Positions 1 through 11,639 of a stretch of 64,000 nt of DNA are shown here, piece by piece (within the stretch, counting starts at the first letter, position 1; each line of letters starts with the position of its first letter). The position numbers and the translations under genes are program-made. This DNA comes from Dichetophora obliterata (Eukaryota; Arthropoda; Insecta; Diptera; Sciomyzidae), in contig OY986440.1 of NCBI GenBank assembly GCA_963920525.1, positions 14,141,225-14,205,224 of the forward strand, in the 5' to 3' direction. Under the pieces are notes generated by a model. That model was given only the letters and a program-made list of their open reading frames with translations. It did not search any database and was not told the origin of the DNA.

Positions 1-763
1 GATCTGTCCTCGAAGACTGAGTACTGTCCTTTGGAAATTATTTGGAACTAAGTGGATACAGTAAATATATCTAGTATATTTTTAAATTAATTAAACATTT
101 TGTTAAAAGTAACGAAACAATACAATAAGCAAAACAATATACTACATAGCAATATATGTACTACTTATATTTATCGAATAATTCTAGAAATTGACAATTG
201 CAATTATAAGGATTTCTCAGTATAAAATGATATCGAAAGCCACTTGACAAAACTGTCAACACACAAAAAGGTCTGAGCAAGAAGAATTTATATGATATTT
301 TTTGAACTTTCCAACTTCATGTTAAAACAGTATTATCAAAACAGCTTTTTATGTTAAGTTAATTGCAAATCACCAGAATAACGCCTTTAGTTCTCCATTT
401 AAAAATTCCCTTTTATTTGTACGACCAAGTAAAATGCTTCCCTTTTTCCCTTTTAGCACACAAGACGATTGAAAAATCCCTCAAAAAAGGAAATTACCCT
501 CAATCTGGCATCACTGGCTATACACGAGCAGGCTCCATTGAACTGGGCGAAACTTATCGCAAGGTACCAATTGTTTGAATGTTCACAGGCACTCAAACAA
601 TGCCTTTTTGATAAATATAATTTACGAATGATAAGCGATCCAAATATTTGAACAATACGATTAGGAACAACTATTGATGCAGTATTTCTGCATTTAAAGT
701 TGGAAGATTGTTTTGAGTTGTTTAAAGCCAAATTGTTTACTATCTGCACTGAAACGCAGATAT
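1..763. other. AT-rich intronic sequence, no gene seen
   Basis: Presumed toy intron sequence. It is AT-rich and has only short chance ORFs on both strands without recognisable domains or splice signals. I see no terminal repeats or RNA gene here. Confidence 0.5.
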
Positions 764-1111
764 GTCGGCCTTTGTAGTGTAGTGGTGAGTGTGCTAGGCT
801 ATCAACCCAAAGGTCCCTGGTTCGAATCCGGGTGCGGGCATGGTTCTTTTCACTTTCTTTGTTCTTTCCTACATTTAAGAATTATGGAAAACTAAAAATC
901 CACAGCTTAATTGTGGAAAATGTGGAATTAAAGGACTGGAACATCTAAGGGCTATAAATGCTTGCGGAGGTTGTTTCGCCTAATCAAATAATTCACGTAT
1001 GGTTCCAATCAATTCCTCTAAATAAACTATGTCTTTCCTTTCAGGTCAAAGACCAAACCTTGTTTGTATAAGGCGCATGCCTTGGTTCTTTGATCTTTTT
1101 TAAAAAAAAAA
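764..1111 (+). mobile_element. tRNA-derived SINE, copy 1
   Basis: The head is tRNA-like. A perfect pol III A box (TAGTGTAGTGG, 775-785) and a perfect B box (GGTTCGAATCC, 819-829) are about 33 bp apart. The cloverleaf is degraded, with weak acceptor and anticodon stems, so this is not a working tRNA gene. A body of about 270 bp follows and ends in a hairpin (TCAAAGACCAA paired with TTGGTTCTTTGA) and a poly-A run at 1102-1112. A full second copy at 5609 and 3' fragments at 27393 and 37405 show it is a dispersed family. Compared with copy 2, this copy lacks about 60 bp in the middle of the body. SINEs encode no protein and depend on a LINE for movement. Confidence 0.8.
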
Positions 1112-1289
1112 ATCCCTCATTTTGCGCCTAATGTGTATAAGTTACCATGGTACACAAAGGGTCTTAAAAATATGAAAAACTTGCGCAATAAAAACATAAA
1201 ATTGTATAAGCTTACTAATGAATCTCAGTATCACTTCAGTATCAGTTCATTATATGAGGGAATTTAATTTTTTAAATAAATTTCTATAT

Positions 1290-3175
1290 AACAATATATT
1301 TTGCGGTGTGAAAATAATATTAAAATTAATCCCAAGTCCTTCTGGCATTTTATTCAATCGAAGCGAGATGGTTCTTACATTCCTGCCTCGATACACTACT
1401 TGGGTACTCATTCTTTTACAATTGAAGATACGGTAAATCTGTTTGCTGACTACTTTAAGTCCAACTATGTTATTGTAAATTCTAGTTTTGATGAGTCAAT
1501 TTTAAATAATGTGGATTCATTTTTATACCTTGGATCTGTAGTCTTATCTGAAGATGAGATTTGTGAAGAAGCTATGTTAAAAATTAAAGTTGCATCTATT
1601 TTGCTAAATAAATGTGCTTTTTCGTTATGTAAGCCTTTGTGTAAACTTCTTAACAAGTCTGTATGTACTGATTCTTTTATAGAATGTTGAAAAATGGGCT
1701 CTATAACTCCGGTTTTTAAAGGGGGCAGTAAAAATGCTATTTCCAACTATAGGCCTATTTTAAGCTCTCAAATGTGTCTAAACTCTTTGAAACTGTTATT
1801 AAGAATAAGTTATTCTTTGCAGTTAAGCGTCACATATGCCTTGAACAGCATGGCTTTTTTGCTGGTCGGTCAACGGTGACTAACTTAGCAGTTTTTTCAA
1901 GATTTTGCATTAATTCTTTTGAGCTGGGACATCAAGTAGATGTTATTTATGCGGATTTTTCTAAGGCCTTTGATAAGGTCCCTCATAATGTTTTAATAGC
2001 TAAACTGACTAAAATGGGTTTTCATTCTGTTTTCTTGAATTGGATCCAGTTTTATCTGGAAAATAGAGTATGTTTTGTTGAATTACTCTGTCATTGGCGT
2101 TAAATCGTATCAATTATTGCCTCTTCTGAAGTACCGCAGGGTAGCATTCTTGGCCCTTTGCTCTTTACATTATTTATTAATGATGTCAGTAAATGTTTTC
2201 ATTCAGCAAAATTTTTACTTAATGCTGACGATTTAAAGTTATTTAGTAAAATCTCTTATTTGAATGATATTGTTCTGTTACAGAATGATCTTAATAATTT
2301 GCTTTCTTGGTCTTTAATGAATTTTTTACCATTAAATTTTAATAAATGTTTTTCTATGACGTACTCAAAAGCCATTAATACGTCCATTTCTTCGTCTTAT
2401 ATCTCTGGAACTTCCTTACTGAATTTTAATTCCATTAAAGATCTAGGTGTCGTATTTGACTCCAAGTTCACTTTTGTTGAGCATATAAATTATCTGGTTC
2501 CAAAATCATATGCATTACTTGCTTTTGTGCGTAGGAATAGTTCAGAGTTTTCTGATCCTTTTACTTTAATTTGTTTATATAATTCTTTTGTGAGGTCAAG
2601 GTTAAAATATCCTTCCCTTATTTGGAGTCCGTTCTATGTAATTCACTACTCGCGATTGGAAAAAATCCAAAAATCGTTTACTCGGTGTGCTATTCGTTCA
2701 TTCAATTTTGTTGAGCCTTTGCCTTCTAATGACTCACGAATTATGCTATTGGGTTTGAAAACACTTGAAACAAGAAGAAAGATTCAATAATTAACATTTA
2801 TCCCTAATCTTACATCAGGTCATATTGACTGTGCCCAGTTATTACAATTTGTTTCTTTTAATATTCCTGCAAGGACATTACGCCATTACTCGTTATTTCA
2901 TTAAGAAATCCATAGAACTCTTTATGCACTTAATGAGACAATTACTCGTGCTTTGTCTTTGTATAATGAAATATCTATTGAAAATAATTTAGACTTTTCT
3001 TTTTTGAAATTATCATTTAAGAAATTACTTAATAACTGTTTTCGTATATAATTATGAGTTGCTAAAAACATATAGAATTTTTTCTTTTGTTAAATATATG
3101 TTATGATATTAGTTTGTAAGTTTTAATTTTAAGGATATTGTAATCCAAAGACAGTGAAATAAATAATAATAAGTA
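1290..3175 (+). pseudogene. CR1-like LINE, reverse transcriptase part, broken
   Basis: This is a 5'-truncated non-LTR retrotransposon. The reading opens in the linker before the RT domain (NPKSFWHFIQSKRDG). It continues through a stop near 1690, a frameshift near 1780 and a stop at 2101, then stays open to 2790 with the palm motif as NADD instead of the usual YADD. Further stops lie in the C-terminal tail (2790-3050). The C-terminal layout (IPAR.LR near 2860, then a DFS motif) matches the LINE fragments at 29786 and 30675, so it belongs to the same broad group. The 3' end is A/T-rich (AATAAATAATAATAA, about 3158-3172). The lost catalytic Y and several stops make it dead. The clade call (CR1/Jockey superfamily) is by motif style only. 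Confidence 0.8.
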
Positions 3176-5608
3176 CTTGCGAGATATATCGATGATATGT
3201 TATATACGTTTGCTATTTTAGATATCAAAACCAACAATTCCATTAATAAATTTCCATAATAATAATTCAAAACATTTACAAAAATAATTCAAAATTATGT
3301 AACATGTAATCAAATAAAATAATAATGTGATGTAATAAAATGTACTGGTGCGAATATTTGGTAATGAAATGTAATGGTGTTTGATATTTAAAATTTTTGA
3401 ATTTAAAAATTATTTTATTAAAAAACCATTAAATTATCATATCTATTGAAATGCGAAAAAGCTTCGCTTCACTCGTGTGTCCAACGACGCATATGTTTTT
3501 TTTTTTTTTTTTTGTAACAATGTGAGTGATCAAACGTGCGCACATGAAATAGTTAGAGCAGTTAATAACCCAATAACTTGTTTACATATTATAGCCCCAT
3601 TATGAGGTCAATGAATTTAGTAAAAGAAAAAACGGTTGCCTTTATAATTATTTCGCTAGGTGTATAATCAGTAAAATTTGTTTATGATGATAGTTTATCA
3701 TCAAATGATGTAAGAGTTAGTTTGACACTATTTTTAAAAGGAAATCGTTATAGCGTTTTTATTTATGTTTAAGTTCTCTTCAGAGTAAAAACAAATGTAA
3801 ATTCTGTGATGACAAAAAAAATTACAGTAGATGTCAATACAATCAAAATTTCTCTCAAAGGGTGGTTACGTGCCAAATTGACACTATCACTTTCAAATTT
3901 TCATCGCCAATATCACCAAAAAAGTAAATATTTTCAATTTAAGCAAAAATCAATAGTTTTTTAAAGCGCTCAAAATTTAAAACAATGAATAAAAATAGTT
4001 TTAAAAAAGAATAAAAAAATTTGCATAATAATGCAAATCATCAGCAGATTTTAATTATTCGCAATGTCACACCAAAAAGTTGTCGTTAGTTAAAGACATG
4101 TCCTACAAACAACGTAGACAATAGGATATCTTTAAATTGTCATGGAGCATGACTAAAGGATCACTATTTACAACACAGATAAAAATTTGAGGGTAAATTT
4201 TATCTTTTTTATAACATTTGTGTGGTATAAACTTTTTTATTCCAAATAATTTTTAAGTTTTATACCACTCAATATTATAAAAATAATAAAACAAATATAA
4301 TTAAAAAATGTTATATGAAAAAAAATTCACCGAAATCGGGAAATTTTAAAATATAATGGTTTCGATTGGTCTGACGAGAAAAATGGTCTGGACAAAATTT
4401 ATAAGATTTGATGGTATAACTTTTAAAACATTTTTGGTTTGGATTTATATGTATACAAAAAAATATAAAATATATGCTCATATTTTTTATTGTGCATAAA
4501 TAATAACTTAATAATAATTTCCGCATCGATCTCGCAATAACTTTCTCTTTTTTATAACATTTTAGTTGCTTTTTTATGTTAAAAAAGTTTTCAGTAGGCC
4601 CGTATGTTGTCGCCCCCCGTACCCGAATTTAGCTCTCTACGGGCCTGAAAGTGTCAGTGCACCGTCAAACGTCACGTTGAAAACAAAGGTACCCAAACGG
4701 CCTCCATCGCACACAACGTTCATGTCATCTGATATAAAAAACCAAAAAATTTTATAAATTTTATTAAATGTATTCGATATTGAACCTATACAGCCTTATT
4801 CATAATCTCATTTTAGAGGCTGCGTAACTTTAAACCAGCTTTAAACAACACATCGTTATTCATAAATGTTTTTCCGGCTAGTTTAAGATCTGCATAACTT
4901 AAACGCCGAAATTTGCGTTTAAAGGCTGCGTAAACTTAACCTAAAAATTGTTATCGTCTTTTCGATTAAGGTTGATGCATATGATATTTATATCATAGAC
5001 AAGCCCCATTTTCGACCTTTGTATAATTTTTTCAGTAATATTGTAATACGCAAACATAAAACTTTAGCCCCCGTTTTTACCAACTCTAAGACAACCAATT
5101 CTAAAGAAACTTATATCATTTGAAAGCTCTGGTTCATAGCAACGGCTTCATATAATTTTTATTGAAATGTTTTGTCATTTAGATAGGTAAAAAAAATTAG
5201 TAATTAAAAAAAAACACTTTTTCCCCACATAAAAAATAGCAACAAGAAACCAAGCCACACATTCACTCACACTATTGAGAAGCGTTGCTGTGAGCAGTGT
5301 TGCCAGAAAGGTTAGGGGATTTCCTCTTAGATTTAGAGGTTTTTTAATGACTTAATGTTTTTTAGGGGTTTTTTAGGGGTATTTGAAAAATTGACCTTTG
5401 GAAAGTTTTCTTACTTTTCCTTAAAATAATGTAAAAATTTTAGAAAAGAAGATATTTGACTTCTTGGGTATTTCAGCAACAATTTATAAAAACAGCTGTA
5501 TTGGCAGCACTTAAAATTAATTACCAATCATTTCCCACTTCATTCCAAACTTGCTTCGCGCTTTACTTGCAATTGATTGCTTCCGTGTAAAAACTAAAAA
5601 CAAAGCAA
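3176..5608. other. AT-rich spacer with small repeats
   Basis: No gene is seen. It contains a T run at about 3498-3513 and two similar GGCTGCGTAA modules (about 4818 and 4924). It also has a motif TGTCGTTAGTTAA (about 4081) that recurs inverted near 13688, and a stretch 5290-5400 with repeated TTTTTAGGGG. These are probably decayed transposon pieces, but no termini could be fixed. Confidence 0.4.
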
Positions 5609-6025
5609 GTCAGCCTTTGTAGTCTAGTAAAGAGTGCGCTCGACTATTAACTCAAAGGTCCCCGGTTCGAATCCGGGTTCAGGCATAGTTCGTTTCGCTT
5701 TCTTTGTTTAAGAAATTTAAAAATTATTTAAGAATTACATTTAAGAATTATTGAAACAAAAAATACACAGCTAAATCGTGGAAAATGGTGAATTAAAGGA
5801 CAGGACCAACTGAGGACTGGAAATACTTGTCGATGTTAAGGCATAACACTAGCCTCTGTTGTAGCAATTAAAATTGTCTTTCAAGTTTGTTCCGCCTAAT
5901 CAATAACTCACATATGGTTCCAATCAATTCTTCCTCTAATAATCTATCCCTTTCCTTTCAGGTCAAAGACCAAACGTTGTTTGTATAAGGCGCATGCCTT
6001 ACTTCTTTGATCTTTCTGAAAAAAT
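5609..6025 (+). mobile_element. tRNA-derived SINE, copy 2
   Basis: It starts with the same GCCTTTGTAGT head as copy 1. The A box is decayed (TAGTCTAGTAA, 5620-5630) but the B box is perfect (5664-5674). The body contains the segment missing from copy 1, followed by the shared block CGCCTAATCAATAACTCA and the same 3' hairpin ending in TTCTTTGATCTTT. It is about 70 bp longer than copy 1 and looks closest to the full-length form. Confidence 0.8.
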
Positions 6026-7499
6026 AGATATGCCCAAAAATATATCAAAAAGTTGGAGACGGAGCCTTCTTTCAAGAGTAAGACTTGATTTTAATGTGAA
6101 TTTCACATTGTACAATTGAGAAATATGAAGCAACTTTTTGCCCTTGTTAAAGACGTCCAACAGCTCAGCCCTTTATCGGAATATTTATAAACAATATGTA
6201 TGAATTTCTGCATATTTCACAATTTTCGTTTAGAAAGCGTTATCGCAGAGAGTTAAAATTTGGTACAGATATTTGTATTGCTAAAACTAAAAAAATGTTT
6301 AGTTTCGGTCAAAATCGGACAAAGGACATACTGCTCGCCCATACAGCCCATAAGCGATCAATCGCCATAAAATCCGTAAAAGTATTTTAATTGCAACGAA
6401 ATTTGAGACAGGTTTTTGCTATAGCAAGAAAAAACTTTTTTAACTGGGTCAAGGACACGCCCAAGCCACATATATCCTGAATCGCAAAACTGCCATAAAA
6501 TTTGTAAATATTATTTAATAACAACGAAATTCGTCACAGATATTTGTGTTAGCAACGTAAAATACTTTATACACATATTTTGAAATCTGCCAAATGACAC
6601 GCCCTTGTCATGAAGAAGATAACTAAATAAAATATTTAAAAATAGTTTAACTAAAATTGTTGTCTTTTTTACACATAGAAGGCAGTTTATAATGATTTAC
6701 TAATATAGTTGATGCATATGGCATATGAGTGTGGCTACGCACGTGACAGTCGTACGACGTTAATGAGTGGAAAAAAAAAAACAAACAAAAATTAAACTTA
6801 CAGTTTTCTTATTTTGATTTTTCAATTGTTTATTAAGCGCACTATACAAGCTGTAATCACTAAGAGTTGTTGAAAGTTTGGCTCTTAGATAGAAGCCACC
6901 AAAAATGATACGTTATGTTACAAAAAATAGAAGTGTTTTTTGTCTGCATCATGCAAACAAAAAAAAACCTGCATGTATGCTAGGATGTTTCCTAGTATTA
7001 TGTTATCAAAATGATAACATCAAAAACAAAATTTAGATTTATTTAGGAATTATTTTTTTCTTCATATCACAAAAAGGACAATTCATATTGCAAAATTAGT
7101 GAGAACCGATACCCCGATTTGCGATGAAGCAAATGGCCTTAATTTCAGAAAACGACCTTGTTCAAAGAACTCTTTTGTATAGGGGGTAGGTGTGTTGATA
7201 GGTGGATTTTTTTGAAATTCCCAAATTTTACGTTTGTTATCAAAATAGGCATGTGTGCCGAATTTCAAGTGCCTAGGTCTATTTTGACTATGTATGGCCC
7301 ACTTTTGTATGAAGTGTTCCCCAGTGTGCAACATGCAATAACAATAGAGTTCAGCTACTACAGCTTTTTCGCACTTTCTCCACATTAGACTATCTTAAGA
7401 ACCAACTTAATATCATCGAAATATCTCAACGATATACATTGATAAAAGTGGTCCAAAACAATCCAAAGTGAGAAAAATTTACCCACCATAATATGGGTT
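6026..7499. repeat. Diverged repeat modules, no gene
   Basis: Between about 6190 and 6620 a module recurs: GCCATAAAAT(C/T), then CAACGAAATT(T/C)G, then ACAGATATTTGTRTT, each followed by a CACGCCC box. The same CACGCCC style is seen in the Helitron-like repeats at 33.5-36 and 45.9-46.7 kb. The stretch 7083-7388 has an open frame on each strand, but neither shows a domain and I do not call it a gene. Confidence 0.4.
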
Positions 7500-7539
7500 G
7501 GGCTCAGGGACAACGCAAGACATAACAACTAACCATGCG

Positions 7540-8870
7540 TTAACATAGATCTAACCATACATTAGTTTTCAATCTACTTTTGAGTTGACCTTTCGATAAG
7601 TTAACATCAAAAAAGCTACAGTTGTTAACAAAGGTACTCATGCGATTTAAAGGAGCAGTAGCCATATAATTTGTGCTACTAAAAGGTAAGTAAATTAAAT
7701 TGTTAACGTTTCTACTGCTTCTACGGTTAGTGTTAAAATTTATAAGAGTAAGGAGTTCCGGTGAATCGAAAACACCAGCTATGAGTTGGTGTAAGTAGAC
7801 GATATCAGCAGACTTCCTTATCTCTTTTAAGGATTGCATCTTTAATAGTTTTAAACGATCCTCATAAGGAGGAAGATTTAAAGTGTCAGTTCCAATTAAG
7901 CCCCTTAGAGCAAACCGAACAAAACGTTTTTGAATTCTTTCTATTCGTTCAACATGTACATTGTAACTTGGCGACCAAACTTGACTTGCATACTCCAAGT
8001 GAGGACGGACAATTGAATAATACAGCGTTGTAGTTGTAATCATACTATTAAATTCTTTGGCCCAGCGTTTTATAAAACCGAGCATAGAAGACGCTTTTTT
8101 ACAAATGCTATCAATATGAACGCTAAACGATAGCTTAGAATCCATGCATATACCAAGATCTTTGACAGAATCTACACGATTTAAAGCAGTATCTTTTATC
8201 TTATAATCAAAAATTAAATTATTCCTTTTTCGCGAAAAGGTCATAGTTTGGCATTTATTTGGATTAAGAAACATATTATTTTTAGAAAACCAAACTTCAA
8301 AGGATTTTAAATCAGACTGGAGTAGAACTGAATTGTCTTTAGAATCTACTGTTCTGTATATTTTCATATCATCTGCATAAATGAGCAGATGAGAGTATTT
8401 GATGATGTGGGTTACATCATTAATGGCTAAAATAAACAGAAGTGGACCAAGGTGGCTACCTTGAGGAACACCTGATGCAGCAATAAATTCAGTTGACAAT
8501 ACGCCTCGAAATCGTATTTGATAAGATCGCTTTGTCAGATACGATTGAATCCAGCTCACAAAAAATTGTGGAAAACCCATTAACTTCAGTTTAAATACAA
8601 TTAAGTTGTGTGGTAGTTTATCAAATGCTTTACTAAAATCAGTGTAACTACAATCGACCTGGTTACCAGAATAAACTGAATTTAAGCAGAATGTTGTAAA
8701 ATCGAGGAGATTACACACAGTGGATCTGCCAGTAACAAATCCATGCTGACGAGTTGTTATGACCCTCTCACAATGAATCTTCACACGATCATACTCGAGC
8801 CGCTCGAAAAGTTTTGCAATCGATGAGAGTTTAGCGATAGGCCTATAGTTGTTTACATCATTCCTACAAC
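7540..8870 (-). pseudogene. CR1-like LINE ORF2, reverse transcriptase and C-terminus
   Basis: An open frame of 414 codons covers most of the RT. Visible motifs in order: QHGFVTGRST (finger), DFSKAFD (first catalytic Asp), GVPQGSHLGP, the catalytic IYADD, the FLNPNKC and KDLGI thumb blocks, then HLEYASQVWSP and IERIQKRFVRFALRG. The C-terminal tail ends near 7540 without an RNase H domain. The RT copies LINE RNA at a nicked target site. All three catalytic aspartates are present here, but the frame is broken just upstream near 8790-8880, where it should join the linker. Confidence 0.88.
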
Positions 8871-8875
8871 CTTTT

Positions 8876-9397
8876 TTATAAATAGGACTTCCAAAAAAGT
8901 GGAAAATAACATTCCCTAATTGATTTATTGAATAATATGGAGAGTGGTTGGCTTAGAACGGAACCACATTGCGTTAACACTGCGGCAGGAATTCCGTCAG
9001 GTCCAGCATTAAAATCTTCTTCGATCGATCCAATATACTTTAAAATATCATCTGAATTAAAAGATATAGGGTCCAACAAAACCCTGGGTGTATTGAGTAA
9101 GATTTTAACTTTATCTATTGAGTAAGATTTTACTATATTATCCCTGTCTGACTTGTACCATATGCTCAATGGTGGATGGTATTCGTCAACAGTAGTCAAA
9201 GCATGAAGGGCCCTCTTAACAATCACGTTGTTACAGTCTGTAGTTAAGACCAGGTCAAGAAGTCTTTCACGACTATTATAAATACAACTTACTTGTTGTA
9301 AGTCAGAACATATATTATCAACAAATATATGCTCTTGGCGTGTCTTCGAATTAGATGCACAAAAATATGTATCATCGTCTGAAGATTCCCATTTCAA
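8876..9397 (-). pseudogene. LINE ORF2 linker between endonuclease and RT
   Basis: This open stretch of 173 codons joins the end of the endonuclease to the first RT block. It contains NAGPDGIPAAVL, the conserved entry block of Jockey/CR1-type RTs, then CGSVLSQPLSILFNKSI. Part of the expected RT N-terminal linker looks shortened. Its frame differs from that of the RT (7540-8870), so it is an inactive fragment of the same ORF2. Confidence 0.8.
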
Positions 9398-9723
9398 GTC
9401 AGGCAGATAAAAAAATCGCCCAACAATAAAATGTTGTCACTAACGTCAAGAATATTTATAACGTATTCTATGCAATCCGCAAGGCTTGCATAAATTTCCA
9501 CACTGCTCTTTGGAGGAACATAAGCATTAACTACATATACATTAGAATTACAATGTACAACCTTAATGCATATAAATTCGATATTAGAAGAGCAGGGAAT
9601 ATCGATAATGGAACTAACGAAGGAGTTCCTAACAGCTAATAAGACACCACCACCGACAGCAGAAGTGTTGCCAGCGTATCTGTCTTTTCTATATACTTCA
9701 AAACTATTCTCAAACAATTCCAA
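9394..9723 (-). pseudogene. LINE ORF2 apurinic-type endonuclease, partial
   Basis: The endonuclease nicks target DNA to prime reverse transcription. Visible family blocks are GGGVLLAV (9600s), VVNAYVPPKSS and ILLLGDFF, the last corresponding to the conserved GDFN metal-site block with the Asn replaced by Phe. The N-terminal block (YYQNVRGLRSK, then ALTET) sits in another frame at about 9745-9850. The changed GDF(N) and the frame breaks argue against activity. Confidence 0.85.
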
Positions 9724-9744
9724 GTCAGTAATGCTTGCATTTAA

Positions 9745-10371
9745 TCACGTTTCAGTCAATGCGATAATATCTTCAGACAAATTTTGAGACATTAAAAATA
9801 TGTCTCGCGTCTTAGAGCGTAATCCCCTTACATTTTGATAGTAAAGGGATAGCCTATTCAGTTTTTTTTGAGTTTGACGAACAGGTTGAGTCGTCGTTCT
9901 AGACTTATTCTTAGGCAGAAACTCTGAAACGAATATATTATCGGTCCACAAATTAGAATTTAAAACATTTGCAAACTCTTCAGCTGGACCTGTGAGAATG
10001 AAGGAAGCGTGGGAAGGCTTATTCCCTATTTTTTTACATGAAAAAAAGTCGTTTTGACTCAACAAGTTGTTATGTTTGATAAACGTCAATACGTTTTCAA
10101 CAGTTGTGTCAGGCTGAAGACGTGAAATAAATAAATTTTTTCTTCTTGACACTGCCCTCAAATTTAAATGATTTCTGGGTTCAATAAGAGGTAAAACTGG
10201 ACTATTAGTCAAAGGAGAAGTATTAGTAGGTGACGAAGAAGAAACTGGAGTATTTTTGTTCAAAGATGCTTTGCGACGCTTATTTTTGTTCTTCCTCTTT
10301 CTTTTTGAAATAGAATGGTCTTTTTCTGATATAATAATAGTTTGAGTCCCGCAAGAAACAGTCTGTGACAA
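9745..10371 (-). pseudogene. LINE ORF1 C-terminus running into endonuclease start
   Basis: The first half is rich in Lys/Arg and Ser/Pro (SKRKRKNKNKRRK). It leads into a segment shaped like an RNA-recognition fold (NLFISRLQPDTTVENVL, then FFSCKKIGN, then FILTGPAEEFANVL), as expected for a LINE ORF1 nucleic-acid-binding protein. The last 35 residues (SLYYQNVRGLRSK, ALTET) are the N-terminus of the endonuclease. ORF1 and ORF2 thus run together in one frame in this copy, perhaps through loss of the ORF1 stop. The RRM-like assignment is inference from pattern. Confidence 0.7.
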
Positions 10372-10458
10372 AGAAGGTGGGACATTTTCCGGAATAGATA
10401 TTTCATCATAGACGCTGGTACTGGGTGTGGCTCTAATTTCGCTAAAAAATGTGACGAT

Positions 10459-10743
10459 TTATCTAAAATTGTTATTTAACGTATTAAGACTTTCCCCAAA
10501 AAGCTTTATTTTTGAATAAAGTTCACCTGGGGAAAGTGCCCTACACGAAGCACAGTACCAGCGAAGACCTGACCGTAAAGATACTATATCGTCTAGACAT
10601 GATTTAGAAATACCGGCACAAGATGCATGAAACATTTGCTCACATGGACCAGAACAACTAAACATGGGGTACAGAATGTTTTGACATTTGCATAGCTCGT
10701 TCAAAGAACAAGCGACAATATTTTCCACAGAAAAATATTCCAT
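10459..10743 (-). pseudogene. LINE ORF1 N-terminus with PHD-like finger
   Basis: The 94-codon frame starts with MEYFSVEN. It contains a spaced Cys/His series (CKCQN, FSCSGPCEQMFHASC, WYCASC) that fits a PHD/RING-like zinc-binding fold. A helical region follows before the frame is lost near 10459. In CR1 elements such a domain sits at the start of ORF1 and is thought to help RNP assembly. Between 10371 and 10459 the frame is broken. The function is inferred from position. Confidence 0.7.
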
Positions 10744-10879
10744 GTTTAAAGATTGAAAAAGTAAGCAGATGCCAAATGTGCTTTTAGGGCTATTATTTTA
10801 ACACAACGAGCGCACAGTTAAGTTCAAACAAAGAACAAAAACAACAATCACTGAGACTAAGATAAACAAATCACTGCAC

Positions 10880-11500
10880 AAAAAGTGTGCGACGGAAGAG
10901 CCCACGGCGGGACAGGAATTCTAGTTAAAAATAGAATCAAATACCATGTAATGGAAGAATACTGCAAAAAATATCTCCACTCAACTACAATCTGCATTCA
11001 GGAAAACGGAGGAGCCTTAAATGTCTCAGCAGTTTATTGCCCATCGAGATTTATTATCCGATACCGATATACAGCAAGCTGCAATAATTGCAATACCCGC
11101 AAGCAAAATCAAAGCTCATACAGCAACAGCATCAACCCAAATTATGGCTCTTGTTAATGAAAAAAGGCGATTGAGGAGAGAATGGTGGACTATAACAGAT
11201 CCCCTAATTTTAAAAAGCAGCTAGCCGAATGCACTCAAAAGCTCCAAAAACACCTCCAAGACTAGAATGACTGAGAATGATCTTCAGCAGTTTCTCCAAA
11301 AACTAGCTGCCACAAAGGCATATGATTACTCGCTGTGGAAGGCTACTCGAAAGCTAAAAAACCCCATTAGCATAGAAGCTCCCATTCGGTGTTCAAACGG
11401 AAAATGGGCCTGTAGCGAGTCAGAAAAGCAAGAAGAATTTGCCAAGCATCTACAGTGTGTTCACACCCAACCCAGAGGTATACCATGTTTAATTCTCACC
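10880..11500 (+). pseudogene. Jockey-type LINE ORF2 fragment
   Basis: Three short frames read as pieces of a Jockey-clade ORF2. First comes an endonuclease block (HGGTGILVKNRIKYH, then VSAVYCPSRF). An internal deletion follows, then the endonuclease-RT linker ([43 protein letters not shown]). The RT core is missing and the sequence stops at about 11490-11500. It lies head to head with the CR1-like LINE on the other strand and runs into gypsy pol sequence on the right. Confidence 0.75.
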
Positions 11501-11639
11501 CACTAGACAATCCAAATATAAATAGCACTCGAAAAAAACCCAGCGATTTGTACAACGCATTTGCATATGCTCACTGCGTGACACTTCCTCCATTGAACCT
11601 AGTGAAGACGAAGAAAACATTGAAAATCTTCTTCGGAAG

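Larger units (their letters stand above)
7500..10865 (-). mobile_element. CR1-like LINE, near full length, inactive
   Basis: Read on the minus strand this is an almost complete non-LTR element. It has an ORF1 with a cysteine-rich PHD-like finger and an RRM-like segment, then an ORF2 with an apurinic-type endonuclease and reverse transcriptase. ORF order, the absence of LTRs and the absence of RNase H fit the CR1/Jockey group, and PHD-like ORF1 domains are known in CR1 elements. At least three frame breaks separate the parts, so it cannot make an intact ORF2. Exact 5' and 3' ends and a target duplication were not resolved. A Jockey fragment begins immediately beyond its 5' end on the opposite strand. 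Confidence 0.85.

Noticed and set aside
766..839. Functional tRNA gene
   Set aside because: A and B boxes are good, but the acceptor and anticodon stems do not pair well, and the same head with the same non-tRNA body recurs at 5609, so it is a SINE promoter.
4566..4757. Short plus-strand frame with Pro/Cys-rich start
   Set aside because: 63 codons without domain, splice signals or neighbours; most likely chance in decayed repeat DNA.
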